64,000 bases of DNA from Sthenelais limicola (Eukaryota; Annelida; Polychaeta; Phyllodocida; Sigalionidae), in contig OW804097.1 of the NCBI GenBank assembly GCA_942159475.1, positions 113,832,582 to 113,896,581 of the forward strand. The letters run 5' to 3'. The notes under the pieces are model-generated. The model worked only from the letters and a program-made list of their open reading frames with translations, was not told the origin of the DNA and ran no database searches. Made by a program: the position numbers and the translations under genes. Of the stretch, positions 1-11,820 are shown one piece after another (the first letter of the stretch is position 1; each line of letters begins with the position of its first letter).

Positions 1-1469
1 TGTAACCTCATTATATTTATATTGATTACTAATTATCACCTATTATCTCATTACTTAAAATCGCTAATTCTACTTAACTAGCTAGGACTGTGCAAGTCTA
101 CTTATACATGCTATGCCATGGATATTACGTAAGGGCTCCGCCCACTCATTACATATGCACGTAACCCAGGAGGAGCCTGTACTATTCTAGATCATTAAAT
201 AGTTGCTTCGTTATTCTCATGAAGATCAGACGTTCGTTAGTCTTCTTCTATTAGATCATTACAGCAGCTGTATACAAGTATGATTTTGTGCCACAGAGGA
301 CTCTTTTATGCTAAATTACACTGAAAGCAAAAACGTCTTCATTCTAAACAGTCGTGAAGACGCTTTTTTTGCCCCCACTTTTGAGACGTTTTTTCCACAA
401 AACGTTCTCCAAAACGTTTAGGAGGTAAAACGTCTTCAGGTAAAAAAGTGTTTAGAGGGTAAAACGTCCTCAAGTAAAAAAGTGTTTAGAAGGTAAAACG
501 TCCTCAAGTAAAAAAGTGTTTAGAGGGTAAAACGTCCTCAAGTAAAAGAGTGTTTAGAGGGTAAAACGTCCTCAAGTAAAAAAGTGTTTACAAGTGAAAA
601 AACGTTTTCAATGATCATATGATATCGAAATCTTTTTATGTCATCATTTCTCAGATTATGGGTATTCTATACGATGGACTTTTAATGCTTTTATGAAGAG
701 ATGTGGGAGCTGGAACAAAAAACCATAACGATGGCAACTTCAGTCAATCATTATTTATTCAATTCCATTCATCGGTGTAGAATAGTATAAAAGAACAAAA
801 GATCAATGAATCGCCTGAAATAAATTTGCTGGTAATATATTTAGACTTCTCACATTTCTCAATGTTTTACAAAGCTCTAATATGCCAAATACTTCCAAAC
901 ACTATTTGATCTCTTTCAGCAATATAAACCCAATAACATTGAGCAAAATACCCTAACCTACTACAATATACCATATTCATACATAACAACTTCAAAATAT
1001 TCCAGTCATTAGAATTAAATGCGACTGTGTAATATGCAATGCAAAGTTACAATTGGAAAAATAATTAACAATACTGGCACAAACTTAACCGTCAATTTTG
1101 CCAGTTCTGTAATAATGATAAACAATACAATATTGCGTTCTGCAGATCAAGTACATATATATAATCAGATCAAGTACATCCATCCATTTAAGTATATCCA
1201 TACAAACAGTATCAACCTTCTGAGGTGCTAGTGGGCTTATAATTATATACTACAAATATCGTAGAAAAATCATTCACAGGTAGGAGATATTCATCCCACA
1301 GACTCTTTAGCTGAATTTTAGGTTAACCTGAACACTTCTGATTTCCCCACGAGTTCAGGTTAGGCAAATTTATGCCTATTATAGTAGATACACTTCAGAA
1401 TATATGTGAGAATCAAATGAGAATCGGCTTAGTGGACTAGGCCCTCAACCCTTGCCCTTTTATCTATCT
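1..1469. other. Non-coding flank upstream of the FReD exons
   Basis: I see no coding exon here, so the 5' exons of the FReD gene must lie to the left of the window or be lost. The stretch holds a 34-bp tandem array and two separated halves of a MITE-G-like sequence (about 275-315 and 1405-1453), as if G had been split by about 1.1 kb. Positions 90-269 start with TG and end with CA and contain a CCACTCATTAC-type stretch that could be a short solo LTR, but I found no partner copy and do not call it. The short ORFs have no recognisable domain. Confidence 0.5.
418..602. repeat. 34-bp tandem repeat (about 5 copies)
   Basis: The unit is about 34 bp and reads roughly TAAAACGTCCTCAAGTAAAA followed by AAGTGTTTAGAGGG. 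It is repeated head to tail with single-base differences. The left flank (320-417) carries related AACGTCTTC and AAACGTT words, some in inverted orientation, so the array may have grown from a small foldback sequence. Confidence 0.85.
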
Positions 1470-1694
1470 GCGTCAGATATTCAGAGAATGTACAATTACC
1501 AGCTGTATACATTTAGTAAATTTTGCTAAATTAGGCTGCAATTTGGTCAATAGTAGGTAAATGTTAGTATACTTGGCATTGCATTGATTCTAGCAATCTG
1601 TTTGGTTAGGTTGAAATGTATTTTGAACTTTTATTTTCATCTGAAATTTGGGATTTTTGAACGTGAATTGTACATTTTCTGGTAACTTCATCCA
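1470..1694 (+). mobile_element. MITE-A copy 1 (F), abutting a splice acceptor
   Basis: This is a nearly full-length A element. It starts with a diverged GCGTCAGATATTCAGAGAAT and ends GAATTGTACATTTTCTGGTA followed by ACTTCATCCA. Its right end stops four bases before the AG of the FReD exon at 1699, so the pyrimidine-rich part of that acceptor lies inside the element. Confidence 0.85.
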
Positions 1695-1698
1695 TCAG

Positions 1699-1960
1699 GT
1701 CATACAGCATCGGTTTGATGGCACCCTGAGCTTCTACAGACCCTGGTCAGACTATGTGGCAGGGTTTGGTGATGTGGCAGGGGAACACTGGCTAGGCCTG
1801 AATGCCATCCATGCACTGACACTACAGGGAGCCACTGAGCTCCATGTGGCTCTGACTGACGTGCTGGCGGATTACTACTACGCCACTTACGGCAGTTTCT
1901 CCATCGCTGGCGAAGCTGACTACTTCAGACTTACCATCAGTGACTACTCTGGTACTGCAG
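1699..1960 (+). CDS. Fibrinogen-related (FReD) domain, internal exon
   Basis: This exon encodes the middle of a fibrinogen C-terminal-like globular domain. Visible family features are VIQHRFDGTLSFYRPWSDY, GFGDVAGEHWLGLNAIHALT, a following LHVALTD strand and YFRLTISDYSGTAG. Fibrinogen-related proteins are usually secreted lectin-like recognition molecules or extracellular matrix proteins. The exon starts after CCATCAG (AG at 1697-1698) and ends at GCAG followed by GTAGGA (donor 1961), leaving one base of a split Gly codon (phase 1). The exon carrying the signal peptide and the start of the domain is not in the window. The domain call is firm. Whether the locus is expressed is unknown, and a solo pseudogene is possible given the surrounding mobile DNA. 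Confidence 0.85.
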
Positions 1961-4900
1961 GTAGGATCAATATTTTTTTGGTTCAAATTTCATTTTATTA
2001 CAGAGCACATCTCAATTTACATTGATTTTCATTAAAGCCCTGTAATCTATTTAGTACATGCTAAGGTAGGGCATCACAAATTCTCCCAGCTTAAGATATA
2101 GTACAATAATTCGTTTCCTAAGTGAGAAGAATATTCAGGTTACAGATCTATGAATTCAGTTACTCAAAATTAGTTCAAAATTAATGATTTAAATATATCT
2201 ATTCAGCTGAAAATATTATCTATTATATGAGCATTCCTTTTGAGAGGGGCGATAAGTGGGGTGCAATAAAAAAATTTATTGTATGTATACAATAAAAATT
2301 CAACTCAGGTTTTCTTTTAGCTTTTAGATACTTTACGATGATTCAAAACCAAAAGAAAAGGTATATATCAATATTTGTCTATGCTAGGAGCATATGGGTC
2401 AGATTTTCAAAAAATATAAGTACAATATACTTGAATATCACTTTCCTTCACCTGCCAACGGTGGCCAATTTGTTTCCTACCTCGGCCTGTGTAGGTACTA
2501 TCAATCCCAAAGATAGTGCCTACACAGCTTATGTTTGCTGATGACGTGAAAACTATTAAAAATTCTACGGCCGAGAAAATAAAAGAATTGGATCTAAAGT
2601 TCTAAGCAAATGAACAGACTTGATAAAATACTTGATAAAGGGCTTACAGAGGCAAAAGTATAATAGAGAGTGCAAAGATGACCCCCGCTACATTGGTCCA
2701 GAGAACTAGAACAATTCTATGCTACCTACCAATCGCGCTAGACTCTCCCACGACCACCGCTTTTTTTTTAAAAAGCCGCCACCGGCTACTCACTAAAATT
2801 AGACCAGGTGTACCCGTTATCACGGTCCTACGCACATAGTAGAAGAAAAGGGAATTGCTGCTGTCTCTGCCAAATAAATACATGCTTATTCAGCTTAGTA
2901 TCCATGCTCACTCCGACCGTATATTAGTAAGCAACGATATTAGCTAGTGATTACTGGAACAATATTGTCTAGAAAAGAAGATATAAGCCCATTTACCACC
3001 ACCAAGTCATGAAATATGATTTGAATCGATCCCCATCCCGAGTGACACGGCACCTGCCGTCGGACGCGGGAAAAGTACATAAATACTACGTCTGCTGCCC
3101 AGCTGTACGGGCCTCGCACCAGGACGGTAGTCTTTAGCTTTAACACCTACCGCCGGGCTAGTGTGCCCGGCGGCTGCGCTAGCTTTTTTGTACAGCCGCA
3201 CTACATGTTCCCGCACGAGGGGGCTGTACCAACGATCCTACATAATAAGCCAGAATAATGATAATATGGTTGATATCATTATGACAACTTATATGAGGTT
3301 GTAGTAATAATAAGTTCAAACTATTAACATGTAATAATACGCATTAATTAAAATGGGTTCCCGTTTTCTGGTATCTTCATACAGTGATCGTTTTCTGAAC
3401 ACAATTTGTATTACATGTATATACAATAAGGCATTGCGTTGATTCTAATTTTATTCTGAATATTTAATAAAGCTGCCCACACTCACTAGCATGAGTACGG
3501 AATGAACCACCAGTAATTTCCACACATTTTCCATTAGTTGACTGGGAAATTAAAGAATTATAAGTGACTAAATTACAGAAAGTTAATTTAAACATCATGG
3601 GAATTGTTTGCAACTTCGACAGATGGCTGGTCTCTTCAGTGATGTTCTAGTGGTATCAAAGTACATAAAACCACACTTCCATTCATGTCGCAGTCTAGGT
3701 TCCTAGTAGGGCATTAATATACATGTCATACCTGATATTTTCAGCATTTCAATAAGAAATGTTCTTAATTATTTCAGATATAAATGACACTCACCTCCTA
3801 ACATCTGTGCCTTGTTCTGAACTCACTAACCACTGTTTAGGGTTTGCATTTCGCTTTAAAACTGAACCCACACTGTCATTGTGTGGGTGAGCGAAATGAG
3901 GTGTGAAAGTGAAGTGTCCCATGAGGTGTGTGCGACATTGAGGTTGAATACATGCACTCCTACATTGTAGTACATTTTCCCCACATAAGCCACAAGACCA
4001 TAGACCACATGTTGGTCTATTACAATAGATGTCTCTATATAAATATTCCCTGCTCTTCCTCTCCTTTCCCGCCCATCTCTTTCTTACTTTCTTTCAATTG
4101 CAATCTCCCTGTCTGCCTCTTCCCCTCTTTCTCTTTCTGTTCCTGTCCTACAGGCGCCACCTAGATGGCGCCACCCATAACACTAGATGGCAGTATGAGC
4201 CAGCCCTTCATTATTACTAATTCCTTTATATTGAAAACACTAGTTAAGTAATTATATGATATTCATGCACTATAATATATTAATCATCCTGTAATTAAGA
4301 ACATTTTGGATATCATTATAGTATATTCTAATTGTATATTCTATGTATGTGGTGTTTTAGAGAGGGTGTAAAAACAACACCCCTCCATCATGCACATCCA
4401 TATTGTATAGTACCCTAAGTGGACTCAGATTTCATTAACAACTCCCATCATAGCAGCTGGGAGCTGGAAGGGTCAGTGAACAGGCATGGCCAGTGCCAAT
4501 GATAAATGATGAATGGAAGGATGCAACCTAGTATGCTGTTGTACCTTTAAAAGCTGTCTGGGCTATAGATGTTCAACCTAAAGTTGCCTTTGGTTAGCTA
4601 CTCAGACTGTACATGTCTGGCCAACAGCACTTCATGAGAACGGTAGAGGAGTAAATTTATAATAACATATTTTTATAATAACAATTAGCACACTGCCATG
4701 CCTGCACCAGCCATGCTAAAAATGTCTTGCCAAATTGTGCAGCCCCTTCATATCCAGCTGCAATGTAAGTGCAGCCGGATGTGCAACCCTTGCACAGCCA
4801 TTGCACATCCGAGCTAACTGCAGCCAAAGTGCAGCCGGATGTGCAAGGCTGGCTTACACTGGCTGCACTTTTCCCTGAATCCGGATGTAGTCCGTGGCCG

Positions 4901-5412
4901 TGCAAGGGCTGTGCATCCTAAGTGCATCCGCGCAACCTGGGATTGCCGCATTTTAGTTCTGACACAAGCCGCTCTGGCGCTACCATATGTCCGTGTTTAC
5001 ATCAAGCTGCACGCAGGCATGAATGTCCCATATACACGACGCCAATGGCGATGTGTGTATGGGACACGGGGGGCAGCCGGGGGGTGGGGTGGTGGGAAAC
5101 ATTGAAAATGACAAAAAGATTCCATACTTATATGATACATGTATATAGCCTAAGACACCACAACCAAATTAATCTCGCGGTAATACTCTGGACACAGATA
5201 ACGTCACAATTTTCTTGACCCGTTTAAAGATGCCTACTCACCCTTGCCGCACAGGGTTGCGTTAGCCTCAACAAATGGTAGCGCATATACACCTCCCACT
5301 GGTTTGATTTATTTGGTTGGATGCTATAACTTTGTATGAAATATTCCCCCGAATGCATCAAACACCAAATAAAAACCTTTAAGAACTATATCATACAGTG
5401 GTTTGTTTGCAG
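1961..5412 (+). other. Intron between the two FReD exons
   Basis: The intron is about 3.45 kb, with donor GTAGGA and acceptor GTTTGTTTGCAG, and phase is conserved across the junction. Inside are a MITE-A-like remnant near 2395-2450, a CG-rich patch at 3040-3230 with a perfect hairpin (GCCGGGC / GCCCGGC near 3152-3172), a CT-rich stretch at 4055-4150 and a CG-rich repeat patch at 4690-5100. No additional FReD exon is visible in it. Confidence 0.8.
4690..4935. repeat. Imperfect CG-rich repeats in the FReD intron
   Basis: The words GTGCAGCCGGATGTGCAA and CAGCCATTGCACATCCG recur in both orientations at 4765-4850, and related TGCAAGGCTG / GCATCC words continue to 4930. The patch is much richer in CG than the surrounding intron and is followed by a G-run segment at 5060-5095. 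It looks like a small foldback or decayed mobile sequence of unknown type. There is no coding support. Confidence 0.5.
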
Positions 5413-5675
5413 GTGACAGCCTTGAGTACCACAATGGCCACAAGTTCAGCACATATGACAGTGACAATGATGCACAGGCTGGCGGTCAGTGTGCTGTCAC
5501 ACATGCAGGAGCGTGGTGGTTCAACACCTGTCACATGTCCAACCTCAATGGTTACTATACTGCTGCACCCATAGATCACTACGCATATGTCAACTGGCGC
5601 ACCGTACATCACACTTGGGCATCAATGAAAGCAACTTCTATGATGGTCCGACCTGCCGACTTTATCCCAGTTTAA
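5413..5675 (+). CDS. Fibrinogen-related (FReD) domain, terminal exon
   Basis: This exon continues the previous one in phase: the split Gly is followed by DSLEYHNGHKFSTYDSDND. It holds the FReD calcium-site-like DSDND and the conserved cysteine pair in CAVTHAGAWWFNTC (twelve residues between the Cys, as is usual in the family). It then has the NLNGYY segment and the C-terminal strand ending MVRPADF-IPV. The stop is TAA at 5673-5675. The last two bases of that stop are also the first two of a MITE-C element, so the element supplies the terminator and all visible 3' sequence. The C-terminus is about the usual length, with only a few extra residues after the conserved RP motif. Confidence 0.87.
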
Positions 5676-5882
5676 TAGGGGAGTTGAATGTCTCACTGCG
5701 CATGTCTGTCACAGTGCATGCTGGGACGGATTCAGTTAAAGTCTGCCAACAAAATATTTGGCAACATTTTCATAAAAAAAAATGCAAAATTGTTTTCACC
5801 AATATCATGGCTTGTATAGATGATTTATGAAAACCAAATGCATGATGGGAAAGATCAAGTCAAGGGTTATGGAAACGTGTAT
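5674..5882 (-). mobile_element. MITE-C copy 1, first part
   Basis: It begins AATAGGGGAGTTG and continues with the C hallmarks (GCGCATG, GCATGCTGGGA, AACCAAATGCATGATGGGAA). The remainder of the same element resumes at 8328. It overlaps the stop codon of the FReD exon. Confidence 0.85.
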
Positions 5883-8327
5883 ACGCTTGTAATGTGTGTC
5901 GGGTAGGGCGCCGCCATATTGGATACGAAAACGAGGCTACCACTAACGGGGGACGTGTGTGCGTCAATACACAATGGCGAGGCATAGGTAAAGCCTTACT
6001 AAAGGTGGCGACGGCCGTTTGTTATTAAATGTTATCGTTCTTATAATGGATTAAACTGCTGCAACCTAAGGTTGTCATCCTGCTTAGATGATCGGCAAGG
6101 GTGTAACGTTCTTCTCCAAACAATTGGCCAAATGGTTATACTCATGTGCGATCATCCAAAATACAGGTTGTAGAACCCTAGGCTGGAAAACCAAATGACG
6201 CCCTATAGCCTACCTATTGGGAGAATTACTCATAATTGCTTATATCTCTGTAAATAGCAAAGACAGACCATTAAAAGTTGGTACCCATTTATTCAGCTTG
6301 ACGAGCCTGAAGCCATGAATGAAGGAAGTATTTTGAAAAGGCTTCTAAAGAGGGGTCCGTTTTGGTATAAAGTTTTCCTAATTTTGCCACAAAAAGTGAG
6401 GTAAAATGGGTATCATGTCTTCATTTCATATTCCTTAGCATTCTTGTATATGTAAACCCCCTCTATCGTGATGTAGTTTACGAACGGGTCCTGGGAAATG
6501 AATCAAGTTTTCTAGATTTTATATCTTTTATGAAATTGGGTGAGCCACAAAAGGCAAGTTTATTCATCATTTAACTTTTAAACCCAATAATAAACTGTCA
6601 TGAAGTATAGTGGCTGGTGATACCCTGAAATATGAGGTTTTAGAGGGTTTTCGTTGCCCTTTATAAATGCGCCACTTTCTATAAATTGATCAGAAAGATC
6701 AGTTTCAGTGAAAATGGTTTCTGCTCTTTAAAATGACGTCAGTTATTGTCATTTATTTACACACAATGAAGCGTTGCAATCATGGTAGCAAGACAGTATT
6801 TTAGTGGTGTTTAAGAATCCGTCCTAAGACTGGTATTGGACTCTGGAGCAGTCCTAGGATTTAGGACTGATCCTACACAAAATCCTAGGATCCTACATTA
6901 GTACAACACACTTGTCAGGGTGTCAAGATCGCCTCCCAAACGCCCAAGATGTGTTGATTTTGGGGTCGGGCGGGTAGATTTTTAATCTACACGTCTTTTG
7001 GACAGGTAGATTTTTGGACTAACCTTAGTGTACCATTTCCTATTTGGAGAGTATTTAATTTGCCCCAGGCCTACCATCAATACAAACTATAACATTGATC
7101 GTCATTTCTTTGAATCTCCCCCTGTATGGTGGCCGTTTCCAAGGCTATTCCAGGCCTTAAGTTTATTTATTTTCTCAACTTCAAGGCTTTCAATGTCCCG
7201 CACAGACCCTGCAGTATTTATAAGCTACTTCACCTCTTTCCCTTCTCCCTCTCTACCACCCTCTCGCTTTCTTCCCTCTCCTACCACCATGGAGGCCCCA
7301 GGCATGTAACTAATTTCTCCAAGTATTCTTGGAGTAAATTTCGAAATCCAATCAGTATTCCTCCATTATGCCTAAAAGAAGATTATCTTTATTTCCGTTC
7401 ATCTCATGGCAAAGATTTGGGTCGGTAGGCCGGGAATTTATTTTATTTTGTTTTGTAGACGCATTATATGTAGCAATTAATAATTAATTCCTTAATTGGG
7501 GCTAATCAATTCAATTTCACATAAATGAAAGCATTTTTAGGTCGGTAGGGACTTTTTAAAAAGTGTCAATGCCTTAAAAAACGATGTAAATGTTTAGGCT
7601 AAAGGGGTTCTGAAATTACTGGGCAGGTGGAATCTTGAGATGGGCAGGTAGATTTTAAATTAACCTGCCCGAGGGCAGGTTGATAATTTTGATCTTGTCG
7701 CACCCTGCCTGTCCTATGTATAGGCCTAATGTAGGATGATTCTACCCAATCCTACATGGTCTAGTCAGGGCTGGAGCTGACCAAACAGTGCTATCGCTAC
7801 TGGTTAACAGCAGTACTGTCTAGAGATAGGCAGACTATCTAACATGATCCTGTCCTAAATTCCTATGCTATGACGTTAGTAATATGCCCCTTGGGGTCTG
7901 GAAGTGACACTGGAGACAGTATAAACTTTGCCTGTACATTAACAGGCTATATCGATGATTCAAACCTGTTTGATGAAAAGAAATCCTAGTGTTGTTCTTG
8001 GCTACCTGCACACGCCCATAGTAATACATAGCGCGATCTGGGCGAAAATAGGGGTTTTGGCGCACAACTCGGCTGTGTCAACGATGTTTTAAGAACTTTT
8101 GGGGGTTGATAGCACTTGCTTTTATTTTGATTACCTGGGAAATGGGTATGGGAGTGCTGTTACAACCGATTATGAACATATTTAAAACCTGAACGGTAAA
8201 AAACCCAAAAAAACGGGCGCCCATCGATGATAATCTCAATCTGTCCCCCGATGGCTGCCGCCGGGTGCCGGCCGTAGTTCGCCACATCCCCAAACGTGTC
8301 GCTACTGGTATTACATGACTGGCCTAT
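5883..8327. other. About 2.4 kb insertion splitting a MITE-C
   Basis: Both flanks match consecutive parts of the C consensus, and TAT sits at each junction as a possible 3-bp target duplication. I see no clear terminal inverted repeats, poly-A tail or domain-bearing ORF. It contains a CG-rich 5' portion (5905-6010), repeats of CCTAGGATT words near 6840-6900, two GGGCAGGTAGATTTT-type segments (about 6970-7015 and 7620-7680) and a CG-rich 3' part (8210-8300). A non-autonomous element of unknown class is the simplest reading. Confidence 0.45.
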
Positions 8328-8471
8328 AACACATGGATATTGACATTAGAGCATTGATAAATAGTTCATACTGAACATAACATGTTTTCTTTAGACTTTA
8401 TACAGTACCATTACTCCCATAATTCCATGTGAATCAAGATTCAAAATGGCGGCTATGCAACTCCCCTATTA
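8328..8471 (-). mobile_element. MITE-C copy 1, second part
   Basis: It resumes with AACACATGGATATTGACATT and ends ATGGCGGCTATGCAACTCCC followed by CTATT, the opposite terminal repeat of C. With 5674-5882 it makes one complete element. Confidence 0.85.
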
Positions 8472-8498
8472 GAGCTAAATTCTCAGCTATTAGGATGA

Positions 8499-8650
8499 CA
8501 CCACACGTTGAGTCATATTATGACTCATAGGACTGAGTTTATCAATATTCTGCTGCTGTTATATGTTTATACAAGAGTTACTCATATTGTGACTTATAGG
8601 ACTGAATTTATAGCACTTAATGCATCATTTTCCTGCAACACATCACAATT
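8499..8650. repeat. Two units of the CTGCTGTTATAT repeat plus a MITE-B end
   Basis: Two diverged units contain TATTATGACTCATAGGACTG / ATATTGTGACTTATAGGACT, the first followed by TATTCTGCTGCTGTTATATG. The same unit forms a five-copy array at 61.3-61.6 kb. At 8624-8649 there is a fragment of a MITE-B end (TTTTCCTGCAACACATCACA). Confidence 0.65.
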
Positions 8651-8777
8651 TACCTTGTGTCGGTCACACTACCGCCCCCTAGTGTGAATTGGCAGAAGCA
8701 TCACATATATATAGTTATATCTCTAGACACTAGATGGAAGCACTGTAAAGTGAAGTGCCAAGCACTGCTTCTGTATT

Positions 8778-9014
8778 TGGGTCAGATTTTCAGAAAATGT
8801 ACAGTTCAACTTCGCCAATCGTCTCAAATAACCCAAATTCCAGACGAAAATAAAGTTCAAAATACAATTCAACCTAACCAGACACATAGCTAGAATCAAT
8901 GCAATGCCGAATATACTTGAATTTACCTAGTATTGACCAAGTTGCAGCCAAATTTAGCAGAATTTGCTCAATATGCAGAGCTACCAATTGTACATTTTCT
9001 GAAAAACTGACCCA
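8778..9014 (-). mobile_element. MITE-A (R)
   Basis: This copy is full length, with both ends of the GGGTCAGATTTTCAG / CTGAAAAACTGACCC type. The core words GAATATACTTGAATTTACCT and CCAATTGTACATTTTCTG are clear. Confidence 0.88.
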
Positions 9015-10837
9015 TTTCTGTTCTTTGAATTGACGAATAAGAACTATTGCAGCTTGTAAGAAAAAAAATAAAGGAATTATCGCAGCTTGTGAAACTTCGC
9101 TGAATAAAATTAATTTAAAAAGATAAAAATTGTTCAAGTTGTTTCTCGTATTTTATTATACCCTTCTGAATCAATTGTACTGCAGCAAAATTGAAAGTGT
9201 TGAATCAATTATCTGCCATACTGTAGGGCATTAAAGAAATATCATTTTGGGGAAGCAGTTTGCTTGTCCACTTTTGGTATTATTATTCATTTAAGGCCAA
9301 TACATATTTAACAGTTACATGAAAGTACGCACTATCCACCATGACTGTTTTGGGGCGTTGCCTTTTATAAAAAAGGATTCAATATGAAAATTGAAACTCT
9401 CAGTCTAGGCCCAGAGCCTATCAGATCAGATAAGATCGGGATGTCAGATCGGTATGCCCCCTGCACTTATGGCTTTCCTGGCCAGGGAGTAGGCCAACCA
9501 CTACACCATCCTATAGTTTATGGCAGGATAATTAAACAACGGAGATTTCTCTCTGATGTCGATTCGTGGAAGGAAGGATAGTAATCAGTTCACATCCCCA
9601 TAAAAAAACTTGGCTTGGCTTTAATCCTCTACCGCCATATCACATAGCCGACGTTTAATGATACTGAAATGACCAAAGCATCTGGCCTTTCCCCCCTTTC
9701 CCCTTCCCCCTTCCCTGTTAAGGAATCCAGCGCCAAACTATGATGCCAGTTCTTATGGGAGTTTGCGGTTAGGATGTACCCCATAAACACAGACCTCTAA
9801 AATCAAGATTTCTAACCGCATTGTATCTAAATAGAATTGTCACTAAGTGAATTTTCCAAAACATGTAAAAAATGTTTTGCTGATTTGAGCGATGTATACA
9901 TAATTGGTCTTTATAAAAGATGTTCAATTTCCAGTTGGTTATATCGCGGTAAAACAAAAATGTCCTGTCTTTTCGATTAAAGAAGAAAAGAATAGAACGA
10001 ATTCAATTTCGATGTGATCAGCTTTTGGGAAGAAGTTTTGTTGATATATTGAATAAAGATTGATCGTTAAATTCATATTTGAATATTCTACATTCGTACC
10101 CAAGCCAAGAGTGTCTGTTGGAGGGGGAGGGGGAGGGAGAGGGGGGGGGGGTACAAATATAGGAGCTATACACCAGTAAAGGAATCTATGGTCCTTTCGT
10201 TTGTTCCTTGACGAGAGGAAAAGACAATTTTAAATTTAATTGTAATTATTATATCTGAGTATGAAGGTATTTCTGTCGTCTCTGAGCCTAGACTGAACTC
10301 GAGTAAATTTGTGAATTCCGATGAGTAACAAAATGATAATAAATACTAGGTATTTCTGAGCATATTGGGTACGGCATTGATTTGTATAACCTTTTCGGGT
10401 CGGTTGAACTGTTTTTTTTAACCTTATTTGAGTCTTAAATAAGCATGAATTTGATATTTTAATGCATTAAATGTACGATGGATTATACATCTAATGTTTC
10501 CTTTCAGAAAATTTAATTAAAATCGCGGTAGATCAACACCTACAGATCCCTTGGATTAAGCCCAAATAGCAATCGATAGAATATTCATTGTAACGTCATA
10601 TTATAAATCGCTCACTCAGACAGCTTTGTGGTCAGATGGACAACCATCTGAAAGGGTTAATTGTTAGTCACAGTTGACCACAGTTGACCATTACAACCCT
10701 CGAGTGGGGTGGACATTGTTGGTCTATTTTGGGTTGGCTTTGAATAATAGTGAGAGATGCATCACCTAGGGGGCGTGATACAATACTCGGATGCCATCTG
10801 GTGGGTTGAAAGCAAACTGATATAGTCTCTAAGCCTA
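9015..10837. other. Non-coding stretch
   Basis: No gene is recognised. The stretch holds a short fusion of the two ends of a MITE-D (AGTCTAGGCCCAGAG and AGATCAGATAAGAT, 9402-9437), a C-run segment at 9685-9715 and a G-rich run at 10121-10152. Confidence 0.5.
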
Positions 10838-11066
10838 TAGGGGATTTGCATGTGCCACTGCGCATGTCTATGGCAGTGCATGCTGGGATAGATTCAGTCT
10901 AATTCTGACATACACATATTTAGCAATAATTTTATGGAAAATTGCAAGAAGGTTTTCAACGATATCATAGCTTGTGTAAATGATCTATAGAAATCAAATG
11001 CATGATGGGAAAGATGAAGTCATGCGTTATAGAAACATCTAAAACATACGGATATTGATATTGGCA
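10838..11066 (-). mobile_element. MITE-C, truncated
   Basis: It starts TATAGGGGATTTGCATGTGC and carries GCGCATGTCTATGGCAGTGC and AAATGCATGATGGGAAAGAT. It breaks off after GGATATTGATATTGG, losing its last third. Unrelated CG-rich sequence follows. Confidence 0.8.
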
Positions 11067-11534
11067 AACTTGCGCCACCAAACTTGCGTCGCCATGACAA
11101 CGCGCCGGTAATGTACTAGTCCAATACCACGTTACAAGTAATGAGCGGCTGTCAGGGCCTCGGTATTGAATGCGTGTATAATAATCATTATTATTACAAA
11201 TACCATGGACAACAATACTATGAGCAAAAACAGCAACAGCAAATACATCAAATGAAATATGCCCTAGACTAGGGAGCATTGCTACTATTTAAACGTTTAA
11301 ATTGATGCAACATTTATAAATAGCTTTTATCCACCCTTAACTAACTTAAACTCCTTGATGTATGACTGGTTTTGCTGTTGTCTTTTTGGACTGCTATTGG
11401 AAATATGATATTAGGACATTCCATGATTAGTGTACAGCTTCATTAAGGTAACAAAATAATCATCCAATCCCTACCCCATTCCTCTCCACATCCCTTAATG
11501 ACAGAGGAATATATTCCATACACTTAAAAATTCA

Positions 11535-11692
11535 GGTAAGGCGGGTGAATGTCCTAGGATGGTAAATGTCCGGGATGGTAAATATCCTAGCGGGGAAATG
11601 TCCAGGGAATAAAATTTGGTGGGTATATGTCCGGCAGGTAGATGTCCGGTAGGTAGATGTCCGGTGGGTAGATGTCCGGCGGGTAGCTGTCC
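11535..11692. repeat. 15-bp minisatellite
   Basis: The unit is GGTAGATGTCCGGYG with variants, clearest at 11625-11690 and degenerating leftward. The open frame on the minus strand (GHLPTGHLPTGHLPAGH) is a by-product of a 15-bp unit, not evidence of a gene. Confidence 0.85.
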
Positions 11693-11820
11693 TGACACTG
11701 AAAATTATATGTGCAAATCATTAGTGCGATCTGGCTGGCGCTGTGCAAGCATAAGGACATGAACATTTCAAGCTGTGTAAAAGGTTTAGCCTAATTAGCC
11801 TATAGTCTATTGTTTAAAAT

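Noticed and set aside
90..269. A TG...CA-bounded stretch resembling a short solo LTR
   Set aside because: No second copy, primer site or polypurine tract in the window, so it cannot be supported.
3140..3195. CG-rich hairpin followed by T6, resembling a terminator
   Set aside because: Intrinsic terminators are bacterial. In this animal intron the pattern is more likely part of a CG-rich repeat; no Pol III A/B boxes were convincing on either strand.
11495..11698. Minus-strand frame with GHLPTGHLPTGHLPAGH repeats
   Set aside because: It is a translation of a 15-bp minisatellite; no start context or homology.
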